From assembly GCA_963678465.1 (NCBI GenBank), contig OY782858.1:930001-994000 (forward strand): a DNA stretch of 64,000 nucleotides, in the 5' to 3' direction. Origin of the DNA: Paludibacter sp963678465. Lineage in GTDB: Bacteria; Bacteroidota; Bacteroidia; Bacteroidales; Paludibacteraceae. Below, piece after piece: positions 54,942 to 62,888 of the stretch (positions within the stretch are counted from its first letter, which is position 1; every line of letters begins with the position of its first letter). Made by a program: the position numbers and the translations under genes. The notes under the pieces are model-generated. The model searched no databases and was not told the origin of the DNA. It saw nothing but the letters and a program-made list of their open reading frames with translations.

Positions 54942-56159
54942 TCAATTCTTCTTATTGCTTAATATTTTTTTACGGGGCAAAGCGTAAAAAAGCACGATAA
55001 AAGTAAATGCCGTGACGATGGCTTCGGCCGTAAATAATCCTTTGTATCCGAAAGCATGTGCCACTTTTCCACTACAGGTGGCTATAAGCAAACTACCAAT
55101 ATGAGTAATTACAATCTGAATTGTAAAATCGGTTCCTTCGCGTCCTTTGCGCACTGCATCCATCGAAAGCGTATAAATACCCACTGTTGATAATCCGTAA
55201 GCCGACCAAATAAGTCCGATGCCAACGTACAAAGCCATTACCGATGGTGTAGTGGTTGCAAGCATTCGAAAATAAACTGCGGCCACCAAAGTAACGGTCA
55301 GGAAAAGAAACATGGCAGAGCGACGGCCTATATTACGCATGATAAATCCGCCCAACAAAGTGGAACACGCAGCTGTAAGTGTTCCGAAAATCCCCGACAT
55401 AAAAGCTATATCCTTTACACTATAACCTAAATCGACCAAATAAGGTTTGAGCATGGCCATAATACCAATGATACCCGAATAATAGAATATCAATATAAGG
55501 ATTTGTTTCAGCTTGCCTTTTTCACGGAAAAACGAAAGTATATCCTTCACCGTCACCCGTTCTTTTTTAATATTCTCAACAGCCGTTACCTCTCTTTTGG
55601 ACAGGAACAAAGGCATCACCGCAATGATCACAAAAACGGAAAGTAGCATAAGTACATTGGACCAACCATAGTAATGATAAGCCACCAACAATACGCCTGT
55701 TCCAAAAAATGAACCTATAAAACTCCCACCCGACTGCATACTGTTTCCAAGACTGCGTTCGGAAGGTTTCAACGATAAAATGGCATAAATATCAACAGCA
55801 ATGTCCTGTGTTGCCGAAGCGATAAAAGCAATCACAACAAGGAAAATGATGAGTTTGAAATCGGTTTGCAGATCGAAAAAGGCGATTGAAAAAATAATGG
55901 CCGCATAAAACAATTCCGAAATCAACACCCAGCGTTTCAGGTCTTTGGTTGTGCGTGCTTTATTGTCGACAATAGGTGCCCAAAGGAATTTAAGCGTCCA
56001 GGGCAGTTTCACAAGTTGCAATAAGCCTATCGACGATAGCGAATAATTCTCCTGTCGCATAATCACAGGCACCACTGTTGAGAAAAAACTCATGGGTATC
56101 GACTGTGCAATGTACAAACTAAATAAAAGTGGGAATTTGTGCCAGTTTTTTTCGTTCAT
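54942..56159 (-). CDS. MFS permease of the haem cluster
   Basis: 405 aa, twelve predicted helices. Motifs: SIGLLQLVKLPWTLKFLWAP in helix 2 region, QDIAVDIYAI (acidic site in helix 4), and a DAVRKGREGT cytoplasmic loop, resembling AmpG-like transporters. Starts 3 bases after the TonB receptor stop. Together with the receptor this suggests uptake (or export) of a porphyrin-type compound across the inner membrane; the substrate is inferred only from neighbours. Confidence 0.82.
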   Translation of the reverse strand: MNEKNWHKFPLLFSLYIAQSIPMSFFSTVVPVIMRQENYSLSSIGLLQLVKLPWTLKFLWAPIVDNKARTTKDLKRWVLISELFYAAIIFSIAFFDLQTDFKLIIFLVVIAFIASATQDIAVDIYAILSLKPSERSLGNSMQSGGSFIGSFFGTGVLLVAYHYYGWSNVLMLLSVFVIIAVMPLFLSKREVTAVENIKKERVTVKDILSFFREKGKLKQILILIFYYSGIIGIMAMLKPYLVDLGYSVKDIAFMSGIFGTLTAACSTLLGGFIMRNIGRRSAMFLFLTVTLVAAVYFRMLATTTPSVMALYVGIGLIWSAYGLSTVGIYTLSMDAVRKGREGTDFTIQIVITHIGSLLIATCSGKVAHAFGYKGLFTAEAIVTAFTFIVLFYALPRKKILSNKKN

Positions 56160-56162
56160 GAT

Positions 56163-58247
56163 TTAAAATTTGACAGACAGTTTCACTCCTGCCTGCAGAG
56201 GTTTTCCGTTTTGTATGTATTTTTTTCCAAGCGATTCAAAATAAAACGATTCGTAAACTGCAGAAGTGAGGTTCGTTCCCCATACATCGAATTGTACATT
56301 TTTCCGTACAAAACTAATACGTGCATCAAGCAAGTTGTAAAAATCCTGACGATGTGAGTTTTTATCGTCCCAATAAATTGAGCCTGTGCCTTTGTACAAA
56401 ACGCTCAGAACAATACGGTTGAGCAAAACAGAATTAGTTATTTCAACTGTTTTTTTCAATTGAGCTGCAACTGTGTTTTTTGGAACATAGGGAATGTAAT
56501 TTCCACTATAATCAGCAGTAGCACTCAACACATTCGATATAAATGTGGCGTCTGTGTAACCATAGCTCGCCATTAATTCAAAACCCTGAATCGATGCTGT
56601 ATTTAAACTTAATTCCACCCCTTTACTCACCGAATGTCCTGCATTTTTGAGCATAGAACCTGTACCGCTTGGTGTGGCCTGATAGATTTGTTGATTTTTC
56701 CAATCGATGTAAAATAACGAACCTTCAAGAAATAACCTGTTCTCAAAAATCGAAGATTTTACACCTACTTCGTAGTTCCAACTGTGTTCGGGATCGAAAG
56801 TAAGGTCTTCGGGGCGTTCGAAAGTAGAATTGAAACCTCCCGTTTTGTAACCACGACTGATTAAAGCATATAAATTGGTATTGTTAAGTTTGTAATTTAC
56901 AGCTAATTTTGGTAAAATCTGAATAGAATTCAAAGCTGTATAAGTGGTGTCGGCCAGTGAAGCGAAAACTCCGTTTCTAATTCTGTCGTACTGATATCCA
57001 AGTTGATCTGTTTCGGTATCCAAACGTATGCCGGCAGTAATGTTCATGTTTTTTACCGGAAAATCATTTAACGTTGATTGGTGAAACAAAGCGCCACCTG
57101 CTATTGTATGATCATATTTTTTGGTGGTTTCTGTTTTTGCTTTGTAAGTATTTACATTCACCTGGTTGTCGAATTGTTGCGCAAAACCATAGGCACCAAA
57201 AATCCAGTTGTATTTTTTCATTCCATTGGACTGAATTGTCAGTTCCTGCGAAATCATATTCTGTTGCTGACGTTGAATCACAAAATACAAAGAATCAACT
57301 GTAAAATCCTGATCAATTGACTGTTTATCCGACAGATATTGATAAGATGTTGTAGATGTAAGCGTATAATTATCGGCTTTGTACTTCAGCAATAAAGCGT
57401 CCGAAAGTAAATTTCTGTTGTAACCACTTTCCTGATTGTACTTTATTTTTTCAGCTTTACCGGTCGACTCGTTGTAAACGGCATAAGGATATCCACCCTG
57501 AACACTGTGTTCGAGACTAAGGATATTTTCAATTGAGAAACGATCAGTCACAGTCCATATCAATCGGTTACGCATTCCGTACGAATCAAGAACATCTACC
57601 TTTTGGTTCAGAAAATCGTTTGTAAAAAAGCCATCGTTATGCCTGTAATTCAACGACAATGAATAAGCAAACCGTTCGCTTGACTTGGCATAATGCCCTA
57701 CATTCAATAAATAGCTGCCATAAGTTCCGGCTTGAATATTTAAGTCCGTTCCCTGATAGTTCAGAGGCGATTTTGTAAGGATATTCACAATCCCGCCCAT
57801 TGTATTACGTCCGTATTGTGTTCCTTGTGGCCCACGAAGCACTTCAATGCGACTGATGTCGAAGAAATCAAAATTGAAAGCAGCCTTTTCGAAATAAGGA
57901 ACATGATCGACATACAATCCAACAGAAGGCGCATTGATACGTGAACCCACGCCACGAATATAAATGGGCGATGTAAGTTTTGAGCCGTAATCGGGCATAA
58001 ATAAGTTAGCTACTGTGGAAGTTATATCGGTTAATGTACTGATGCCTAAAGTTTCAATCTGTTTAGAATTGATAACTGAAACTGAGCTGGAAAGACTTTT
58101 AAGTTTTGATTGGTCGCGTGAGGCCTGAACCACAATTTCGGTTAACGCTACCGTGTCCATTTTTTCAACGGGTATATTTTCGGCTTTTATAGCTACTGAA
58201 CTAAATATCGCAGCAACTAAAAGTATAATTGTATATTTTTTGAACAT
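56163..58247 (-). CDS. TonB-dependent outer-membrane receptor
   Basis: 694-aa receptor. Signal peptide, then a TonB-box-like DTVALTEIVVQAS (about residues 30-42), plug with IRGVGSRINAPSVGLYVD and FFDISRIEVLRGPQGTQYGRNTMGG (about 100-150), and a 22-strand barrel ending QAGVKLSVKF. It imports a bulky solute with energy from TonB. First large gene of a run with permease, hemN, hemH and hemG. Porphyrin, haem or precursor is the likely cargo. A His/NPNL-type HmuR motif was not spotted. Confidence 0.9.
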   Translation of the reverse strand: MFKKYTIILLVAAIFSSVAIKAENIPVEKMDTVALTEIVVQASRDQSKLKSLSSSVSVINSKQIETLGISTLTDITSTVANLFMPDYGSKLTSPIYIRGVGSRINAPSVGLYVDHVPYFEKAAFNFDFFDISRIEVLRGPQGTQYGRNTMGGIVNILTKSPLNYQGTDLNIQAGTYGSYLLNVGHYAKSSERFAYSLSLNYRHNDGFFTNDFLNQKVDVLDSYGMRNRLIWTVTDRFSIENILSLEHSVQGGYPYAVYNESTGKAEKIKYNQESGYNRNLLSDALLLKYKADNYTLTSTTSYQYLSDKQSIDQDFTVDSLYFVIQRQQQNMISQELTIQSNGMKKYNWIFGAYGFAQQFDNQVNVNTYKAKTETTKKYDHTIAGGALFHQSTLNDFPVKNMNITAGIRLDTETDQLGYQYDRIRNGVFASLADTTYTALNSIQILPKLAVNYKLNNTNLYALISRGYKTGGFNSTFERPEDLTFDPEHSWNYEVGVKSSIFENRLFLEGSLFYIDWKNQQIYQATPSGTGSMLKNAGHSVSKGVELSLNTASIQGFELMASYGYTDATFISNVLSATADYSGNYIPYVPKNTVAAQLKKTVEITNSVLLNRIVLSVLYKGTGSIYWDDKNSHRQDFYNLLDARISFVRKNVQFDVWGTNLTSAVYESFYFESLGKKYIQNGKPLQAGVKLSVKF

Positions 58248-58381
58248 CTAATGTGTTTGTATATATGAATGCTATCCACTTGCGTTTTAAGCATAAATAA
58301 AAGATAAATGAATTTTTACTTGTTATTTTTCCGGGTAAAAGGTCGGGCAAATGCAACTAAGGCTTGACGACCAATTCAAAA

Positions 58382-58400
58382 AAAGACCTTTCTAAGGTCC
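58382..58400 (-). terminator. attenuator-like hairpin before the receptor
   Basis: On the minus strand GACCTT-AGAA-AGGTC followed by seven T, between the small gene 58404 and the receptor gene. It could end or attenuate transcription into the haem cluster. Confidence 0.55.
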
Positions 58401-58403
58401 GTA

Positions 58404-58748
58404 TTAAACAAGTGCTGGCGGAGGACGCGAAAATAAAGTGAAAGAAAATGAATTTTCTAAATCAATCTGAAAATCAACAAAATAAACAATTGAATTTACA
58501 ACCGAACAGGTTTGTTTCTTTTCTTCTTCAACAGTAGCATCCATTTGCTGATAGCAATAGTTGCAGGTTGTTGCCTGAACAGAAGGTAACTCAGAGAAAG
58601 ATTGTGTAAATTCAATATGTTGAGCAATCACTGCCGTTTTTTGTTCCGTAAGGTAATATCCGGGCATCAACAAACACGACAAATAACCAATCAACATGAC
58701 TATTTGAGGTATGAACGAAGCGAATATTGAGTTATCGAACATCAACAT
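58404..58748 (-). CDS. small Cys-containing membrane protein upstream of receptor
   Basis: 114 aa with an N-terminal hydrophobic helix (FIPQIVMLIGYLSCLLMPGY), a soluble centre with TCNYCYQQMD and KKQTC, and a C-terminus FSRPPPALV. The two Cys (CNYC) could bind metal. No known family. It resembles small proteins encoded ahead of TonB receptors for metal or haem in Bacteroidetes; function unknown. Confidence 0.5.
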   Translation of the reverse strand: MLMFDNSIFASFIPQIVMLIGYLSCLLMPGYYLTEQKTAVIAQHIEFTQSFSELPSVQATTCNYCYQQMDATVEEEKKQTCSVVNSIVYFVDFQIDLENSFSFTLFSRPPPALV

Positions 58749-58782
58749 AATTACTGATTTTAAGCAGTTGGCTCAACCCACG

Positions 58783-58855
58783 AGCCTTTTTGGGGGATCG
58801 AACCCCAGACCTATTCATTACGAATGAATTACTCTACCAACTGAGCTAAAAAGGC
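58783..58855 (-). tRNA. tRNA-Thr (anticodon CGU)
   Basis: Read on the minus strand: acceptor GCCTTTT pairs with AAAAGGC; D arm with AGTTGGTA; anticodon stem ATTCA/TGAAT around loop TTCGTAA (anticodon CGT, codon ACG); T arm TGGGG-TTCGATC-CCCCA. Discriminator base is T. No CCA is encoded. Confidence 0.95.
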
Positions 58856-58924
58856 ATTTTTTGAATAACGGATGCAAATATACGCTATTTTTTTTGCTAT
58901 CTGACCGTTTTTTTATAAAAAAAG

Positions 58925-58954
58925 CCTGCCGTAGATGTAAATTCTACCGGCAGG
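58925..58954 (-). terminator. Rho-independent terminator
   Basis: Stem CCTGCCG (58925-58931) with CGGCAGG (58948-58954), extended by TAGA/TCTA with one bulge. On the minus strand it runs into a T-tract and ends the leftward gene at 59014. Confidence 0.85.
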
Positions 58955-59013
58955 TATTTAAACATTTCAACAGACTTTAGCACCCGTTGCCGGATACCAA
59001 ACATACAATGGTA

Positions 59014-59406
59014 TCAGGCTTCAAACAAATCATCCGACTTGTGTTTTTTTATGTTCTGATCGAGGAATAGCGACTCTAAATAAGTGTTCATAATGGCTTT
59101 GGCAATTAATCGCAAAATATCATTTTTGAATAATTCTAATTCTATTTGATCAACTCCCTTTTCTTTAAGTCGATCGAGTTTTATATTTTCTCTTTGGGCT
59201 ATCAGCAGGTTTTCCAGATCGTAGCAAGCAATACGTCTTTCATTCAGCCAACTAACCCACAAGTCAATTTCTTTGTTCAGCTCCCGAATTACTTGTTGGG
59301 CATCTTCACGGGCATCATCACGGTAAACAGTCAGATTGGACTGATTTAACCTCTTTATCTGGAGCTCAAGTTCCAGATAGATCTGTTTTAAATCAAGTTT
59401 CGACAT
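59014..59406 (-). CDS. conserved helical hypothetical protein
   Basis: 130 aa from the ATG at 59406 (MSKLDLKQIYLELE); an ATG 9 bases upstream is possible. Almost wholly helical and charged, probably coiled coil, with ERRIACYDLENLLIAQREN. No signal peptide or membrane helix. Function unknown. Terminated by the hairpin at 58925. Confidence 0.6.
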   Translation of the reverse strand: MSKLDLKQIYLELELQIKRLNQSNLTVYRDDAREDAQQVIRELNKEIDLWVSWLNERRIACYDLENLLIAQRENIKLDRLKEKGVDQIELELFKNDILRLIAKAIMNTYLESLFLDQNIKKHKSDDLFEA

Positions 59407-59617
59407 AGAATTCAAATTTTAAGTTATGATCACTTCATCTTCCTATTCTGCAATCAAACACATTATTTAAACAAATCTAATGAATGAAAGTTTAAATCTT
59501 TTCATTGAATTTAAGAACAATTTAATTTAATTACACTATTGAATTTCAATAATATATATATCCTAATTTGAACTATAATTTACTGACACTGAATTTTATT
59601 TTTTAATACATTTTCAT

Positions 59618-59625
59618 TACTTTTG
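59618..59625 (+). promoter_or_regulatory. -7 promoter box
   Basis: TACTTTTG on the plus strand, about 33 bases before the YigZ-like gene. Confidence 0.45.
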
Positions 59626-59657
59626 CAGAATGCATAAAAATACGCATCTAAGATTTT

Positions 59658-60260
59658 ATGTCTGATACATTTAAAACCATAGTATCGAGCGCCGAAGGGA
59701 GTTACAAAGAAAAAGGAAGTAAATTTCTGTCTTTTGCATTTCCGGTGAAAAATGTGGACGAAATCAACCAAATTTTAGCCCGATACCGAAAACAGTATTA
59801 CGATGCACGCCATATTTGTTACGCTTATATGCTTGGAAGTGCCAAAAACGAATGGCGGGCCAACGATGATGGTGAACCTTCGGGAACAGCCGGAAGACCT
59901 ATACTTGGACAAATCAATTCGTTTGAACTGACCAATGTACTTGTTATAGTGGTACGTTATTTCGGAGGTATTTTGCTCGGAACGGGTGGATTGATAACAG
60001 CTTACAAGGAAGCAAGCATGGATGCACTCGAACAAGCCAATATCGTTGAACAAACTATTGATGAAGTATTTATAGTGGAATTTGATTATCTGCTTATGAA
60101 TGAAATAATGCGCGTAATTAAAGAGATCAATCCTCTGGTACTTGATCAATCGTTCGACAATATGTGCGCTATGAAATTGTCCATACGCCAGTCGGATGCA
60201 GAAAAATTAAAATCAAAATTGGGAAAAATAATCGGAGTAAATATCGAAACGATTAATTAA
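59658..60260 (+). CDS. YigZ/IMPACT family protein
   Basis: 200-aa two-domain protein. N-terminal UPF0029/IMPACT domain with EGSYKEKGSKFLSFAFPV, DARHICYAYMLG, NDDGEPSGTAGRPIL (about residue 72) and VVRYFGGILLGTGGLITAY (about 97), then a C-terminal DUF1949-like domain (about 135-200). The family is conserved but its role in bacteria is uncertain. Full length. Confidence 0.92.
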   Translation: MSDTFKTIVSSAEGSYKEKGSKFLSFAFPVKNVDEINQILARYRKQYYDARHICYAYMLGSAKNEWRANDDGEPSGTAGRPILGQINSFELTNVLVIVVRYFGGILLGTGGLITAYKEASMDALEQANIVEQTIDEVFIVEFDYLLMNEIMRVIKEINPLVLDQSFDNMCAMKLSIRQSDAEKLKSKLGKIIGVNIETIN

Positions 60261-60296
60261 TAATTAATTTAAATTCCGAAAAGCAATTGAAAATAG

Positions 60297-60304
60297 TATC
60301 TTTG
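60297..60304 (+). promoter_or_regulatory. -7 promoter box very near a start codon
   Basis: TATCTTTG only 5 bases before the ATG at 60310, implying a leaderless or nearly leaderless transcript. Confidence 0.45.
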
Positions 60305-60309
60305 TTGTT

Positions 60310-60624
60310 ATGAAACCGGCAATTAAAAAACTACTGAGCACAACGCAAAAAAGTTTCGATCTTGATTTTTCAATCAGGGCGTCGGGCCAGCATCTCATAC
60401 TTCCATTTTACCATGCTGTTTCGGATGAAGTTGTAGTTCATCTAAAGCATTTATATCTGGTGATTTCAACATCCCGCTTCGAAAAAGACCTTGACTTTTT
60501 ACAACAGATTTCCAAATCAAAACCATGGAAATTAACGGCAGCACTAGCACAGAGTCGATTGTTAAAAATGAATATCTGTTTTTTATTCTCAAAATTTTCA
60601 TTTATAAACACAAAACGACAATAA
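60310..60624 (+). pseudogene. truncated polysaccharide deacetylase (N-terminal remnant)
   Basis: 104-aa frame whose first 65 residues, including ILPFYHAVSDEVVVHLKHLY and STSRFEKDLDFL, match the N-terminus of long Bacteroidetes polysaccharide deacetylases. After about residue 66 the match is lost and a stop is met; the metal-binding and catalytic regions are absent. A promoter remains. Likely a deletion pseudogene. Confidence 0.6.
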
Positions 60625-60628
60625 AATA

Positions 60629-61717
60629 ATGCAGATAAAATCATATACTAAAGCGGAACTTAAAGTATTTATCCACTCCGAATTTTTCAGAGTGCTTAAT
60701 AAAGTGCCCATAAGTTTTCAGCGTGGTTGGTCGCAATATAACAATCCGCATTGCTCCGACGATGATATTTTACTTTGGGCAGCTTACGAAAATGCCGATT
60801 TGGTGGGGTATGTTGGTGTTTTGCCGGATATTATCCAATCAGAAAACGGAGAAAAGAAGATTCATTGGTTGAGTTGTTTTTGGGTGGAAGAAAGCTTTCG
60901 ACAGGGAAATTTGGCATCGCAACTTTTTTATCTGTTGATAAAACAATACAAGGACTCGCTGTATATCTCCAACTTTTTGTTGTCGTTTGAAAAAACGTAT
61001 TTGAATTTGGGTATATTTCAGAATACTCAATATAAAAAAGGGCGTACATTCTATATAAACTTATGTTTTGCCAGTATGCTCGAAGCCCGTTATCCCGATT
61101 TAAAATCGTTGATGACTTTCTATAAATTATTGGAGCGATCGATAAATGAATTACTGAAATCACGTAAAGGAATCCACAAGAAAGGAAAAAGAAAATTCAA
61201 AATCGTTGAAAATAAGAGATTAAACGATGAGTTGGATGTTTTTCTGCAAACATTTACATCGAAAGATAAAAGTCTTGTAAGAGGAATTGAATATTTCAGA
61301 TGGATTTTAGAATATCCTTGGATGTCGGAAGGAAAAGCCGACAGAGAATCGGGTCGGTATTTTTTCAGTTCTAAAGCCGATCAATTCGAACACCGCATGC
61401 TTAAAATCTATGAACAGGAGGATAAGCTTGTAGGAATTGTATTGCTTAAAATACGGGATAAAAATATGGTGATTAATCATATTTATGCCAACGATGCTCA
61501 ATTGGGAAGTATTGCCGCTTATCTTGTTAATTTATCACTGAAAGAACTTATCAATACAATCACAACATTCGATAACCGGCTGTCGGACAAACTCAGAAGC
61601 AAAAGAACTAATTTCATCTATATCCGTAACATTAAACGCCCTTACCTGTTCCCCCGGAATCACGATATTTCGGTAGACTATTTTCAGGAAGGCGATGGTG
61701 ATTCGGTATTCACTTAA
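60629..61717 (+). CDS. GNAT-fold acyltransferase-like protein
   Basis: 362 aa. Residues about 40-140 look like a GNAT domain (LVGYVGVLPDII, WLSCFWVEESFRQGNLASQL), followed by a second half with DNRLSDKLRS and a C-terminal RPYLFPRNHDISVDYFQ. Such long proteins occur beside acyl carrier protein genes in Bacteroidetes lipid or glycan acylation clusters. It starts 4 bases after the broken deacetylase. Activity is inferred from fold and context. Confidence 0.65.
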   Translation: MQIKSYTKAELKVFIHSEFFRVLNKVPISFQRGWSQYNNPHCSDDDILLWAAYENADLVGYVGVLPDIIQSENGEKKIHWLSCFWVEESFRQGNLASQLFYLLIKQYKDSLYISNFLLSFEKTYLNLGIFQNTQYKKGRTFYINLCFASMLEARYPDLKSLMTFYKLLERSINELLKSRKGIHKKGKRKFKIVENKRLNDELDVFLQTFTSKDKSLVRGIEYFRWILEYPWMSEGKADRESGRYFFSSKADQFEHRMLKIYEQEDKLVGIVLLKIRDKNMVINHIYANDAQLGSIAAYLVNLSLKELINTITTFDNRLSDKLRSKRTNFIYIRNIKRPYLFPRNHDISVDYFQEGDGDSVFT

Positions 61718-61737
61718 TTTACAATAAATTCCCCCTT

Positions 61738-61745
61738 TATCTTTG
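61738..61745 (+). promoter_or_regulatory. -7 promoter box
   Basis: TATCTTTG on the plus strand, about 145 bases before the acyl carrier protein gene. Confidence 0.4.
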
Positions 61746-61807
61746 TTTATAAAAAAATCAATGTAAATGAACTGAATGCAATTTAAAAACCAACGCAGCG
61801 CAATGCA

Positions 61808-61885
61808 ATGCTAAAAACTTTTTTACGCGATTACGGTTTTACTACAAACGATGAATTTTATTATTCAAAAAAACTGACAAATTAA
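61808..61885 (+). other. 25-codon open frame, probable gene remnant
   Basis: Begins MLKTFLRDYGF and stops 4 bases before the acyl carrier protein start. It may be a leader peptide or the leftover of a deleted gene. Not assignable. Confidence 0.25.
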
Positions 61886-61889
61886 ACAA

Positions 61890-62129
61890 ATGAATATAGA
61901 AGAAAAGCTAAAAGAAATTTTCGCAACTACTTTCAATGCGCAAAGCGATAAAATAACGCTGCAAACCAGGCAAAACGAGTTCGAAAACTGGGATAGCCTG
62001 GGACAACTCAGATTAATAATGGCCGTAGAGGAAGCTTTCAATGTTTCGTTTGCCATCGACGAAATTGCCAGCATGACTACTTTTGAAAGAATCCTGAACA
62101 AAGTAATTCAAAAGACAGGGAAAAAGTAA
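61890..62129 (+). CDS. acyl carrier protein
   Basis: 79-aa four-helix carrier. The phosphopantetheine-Ser motif is WDSLGQLRLIMAVEEAF (Ser at about residue 36), with Asp before it as required. Separate from the fatty-acid synthase AcpP by its divergent sequence; such extra ACPs serve secondary acylation clusters. Neighbours are a GNAT-like acyltransferase and a broken deacetylase; no ketosynthase or acyl-ACP ligase remains nearby. Confidence 0.88.
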   Translation: MNIEEKLKEIFATTFNAQSDKITLQTRQNEFENWDSLGQLRLIMAVEEAFNVSFAIDEIASMTTFERILNKVIQKTGKK

Positions 62130-62152
62130 TTTTATTACAAAAAACGGGAACA

Positions 62153-62539
62153 ATGGACGCTAAAGCAAGTTACAGCACAGTAGATGAATATATTGTAGCG
62201 CAAAGCGAATCGGCTCAACCTTTGTTGAATCAGCTCAGAGAAGTTATTAAAAATGCTGCGCCCACTGCCAACGAAATCATCAGTTATGGGATGCCTGCAT
62301 ATAAAATCCACGGTGTGCTTGTGTATTTTGCGGCCAACAAACATCACATAGGCTTCTACCCTACTGCGTCGCCTATTACTATTTTCAGCGACGAACTTGC
62401 GGCTTACAAAACATCGAAAGGTGCCATTCAATTTCCGTTGAAAACGTCTATTCCTATTGATTTAGTACGAAGAATAGTGGAATTTCGGGTAAATGAAGAT
62501 GAGATAAAATCAATATCAAAAAATAAAAAAAATAAGTAG
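62153..62539 (+). CDS. DUF1801 (YdhG-like) protein
   Basis: 128 aa with the DUF1801 layout: YSTVDEYIVAQSESAQPLLN at the N-terminus, EIISYGMPAYKIHG (about residue 40), HHIGFYPTASPI and SKGAIQFPLKTSIPIDLVRR (about 89). Members related to frataxin-fold iron chaperone YdhG are known; the function of this one is uncertain. Starts 23 bases after the ACP stop. Confidence 0.88.
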   Translation: MDAKASYSTVDEYIVAQSESAQPLLNQLREVIKNAAPTANEIISYGMPAYKIHGVLVYFAANKHHIGFYPTASPITIFSDELAAYKTSKGAIQFPLKTSIPIDLVRRIVEFRVNEDEIKSISKNKKNK

Positions 62540-62578
62540 TAAACTTCAAAAACAATTTCCTGATAACGAAAATTCAAC

Positions 62579-62586
62579 TATCTTTG
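62579..62586 (+). promoter_or_regulatory. -7 promoter box for the 32-aa frame
   Basis: TATCTTTG, about 14 bases before the short open frame at 62600. Confidence 0.45.
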
Positions 62587-62599
62587 TAGTCGAAGGAAA

Positions 62600-62698
62600 A
62601 TGGAAAAAAAGCAATACAAATATGTTTTCGATCAGAGCGACTATCTGCAAATAAGTTGCTTGGGAAAATTGCCTGAAAAAACATCTAAACCAATATAA
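62600..62698 (+). CDS. candidate microprotein or small RNA
   Basis: 32-codon frame (start MEKKQYKYVFDQSDYLQ, end EKTSKPI) with its own -7 promoter box and a strong terminator that overlaps the stop codon. The transcript would be about 130 bases. It could be a small RNA rather than a protein. No family recognised. Confidence 0.4.
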   Translation: MEKKQYKYVFDQSDYLQISCLGKLPEKTSKPI

Positions 62699-62728
62699 AT
62701 CTGCGTCGGATTTGTGTTGGTTTTTTTT
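62687..62728 (+). terminator. Rho-independent terminator
   Basis: 15-bp stem, AAACCAATATAAATC (62687-62701) with GATTTGTGTTGGTTT (62709-62723), perfect if G-U pairs are allowed, ending in eight T. Confidence 0.8.
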
Positions 62729-62888
62729 ATACCCTTGCCCCTAAAGGGGAAAATACAGTTTCATCTAAGGGTATTAATAATTGAGTATTATTTTTCTTTG
62801 AAATAAAAAATCTAACAAAATAACTCTCTGAATTCTTCTTCCGGAATTAGAGTAATAAAAAGCCCCTTTAGGGGTTTGGGGTAATCTT

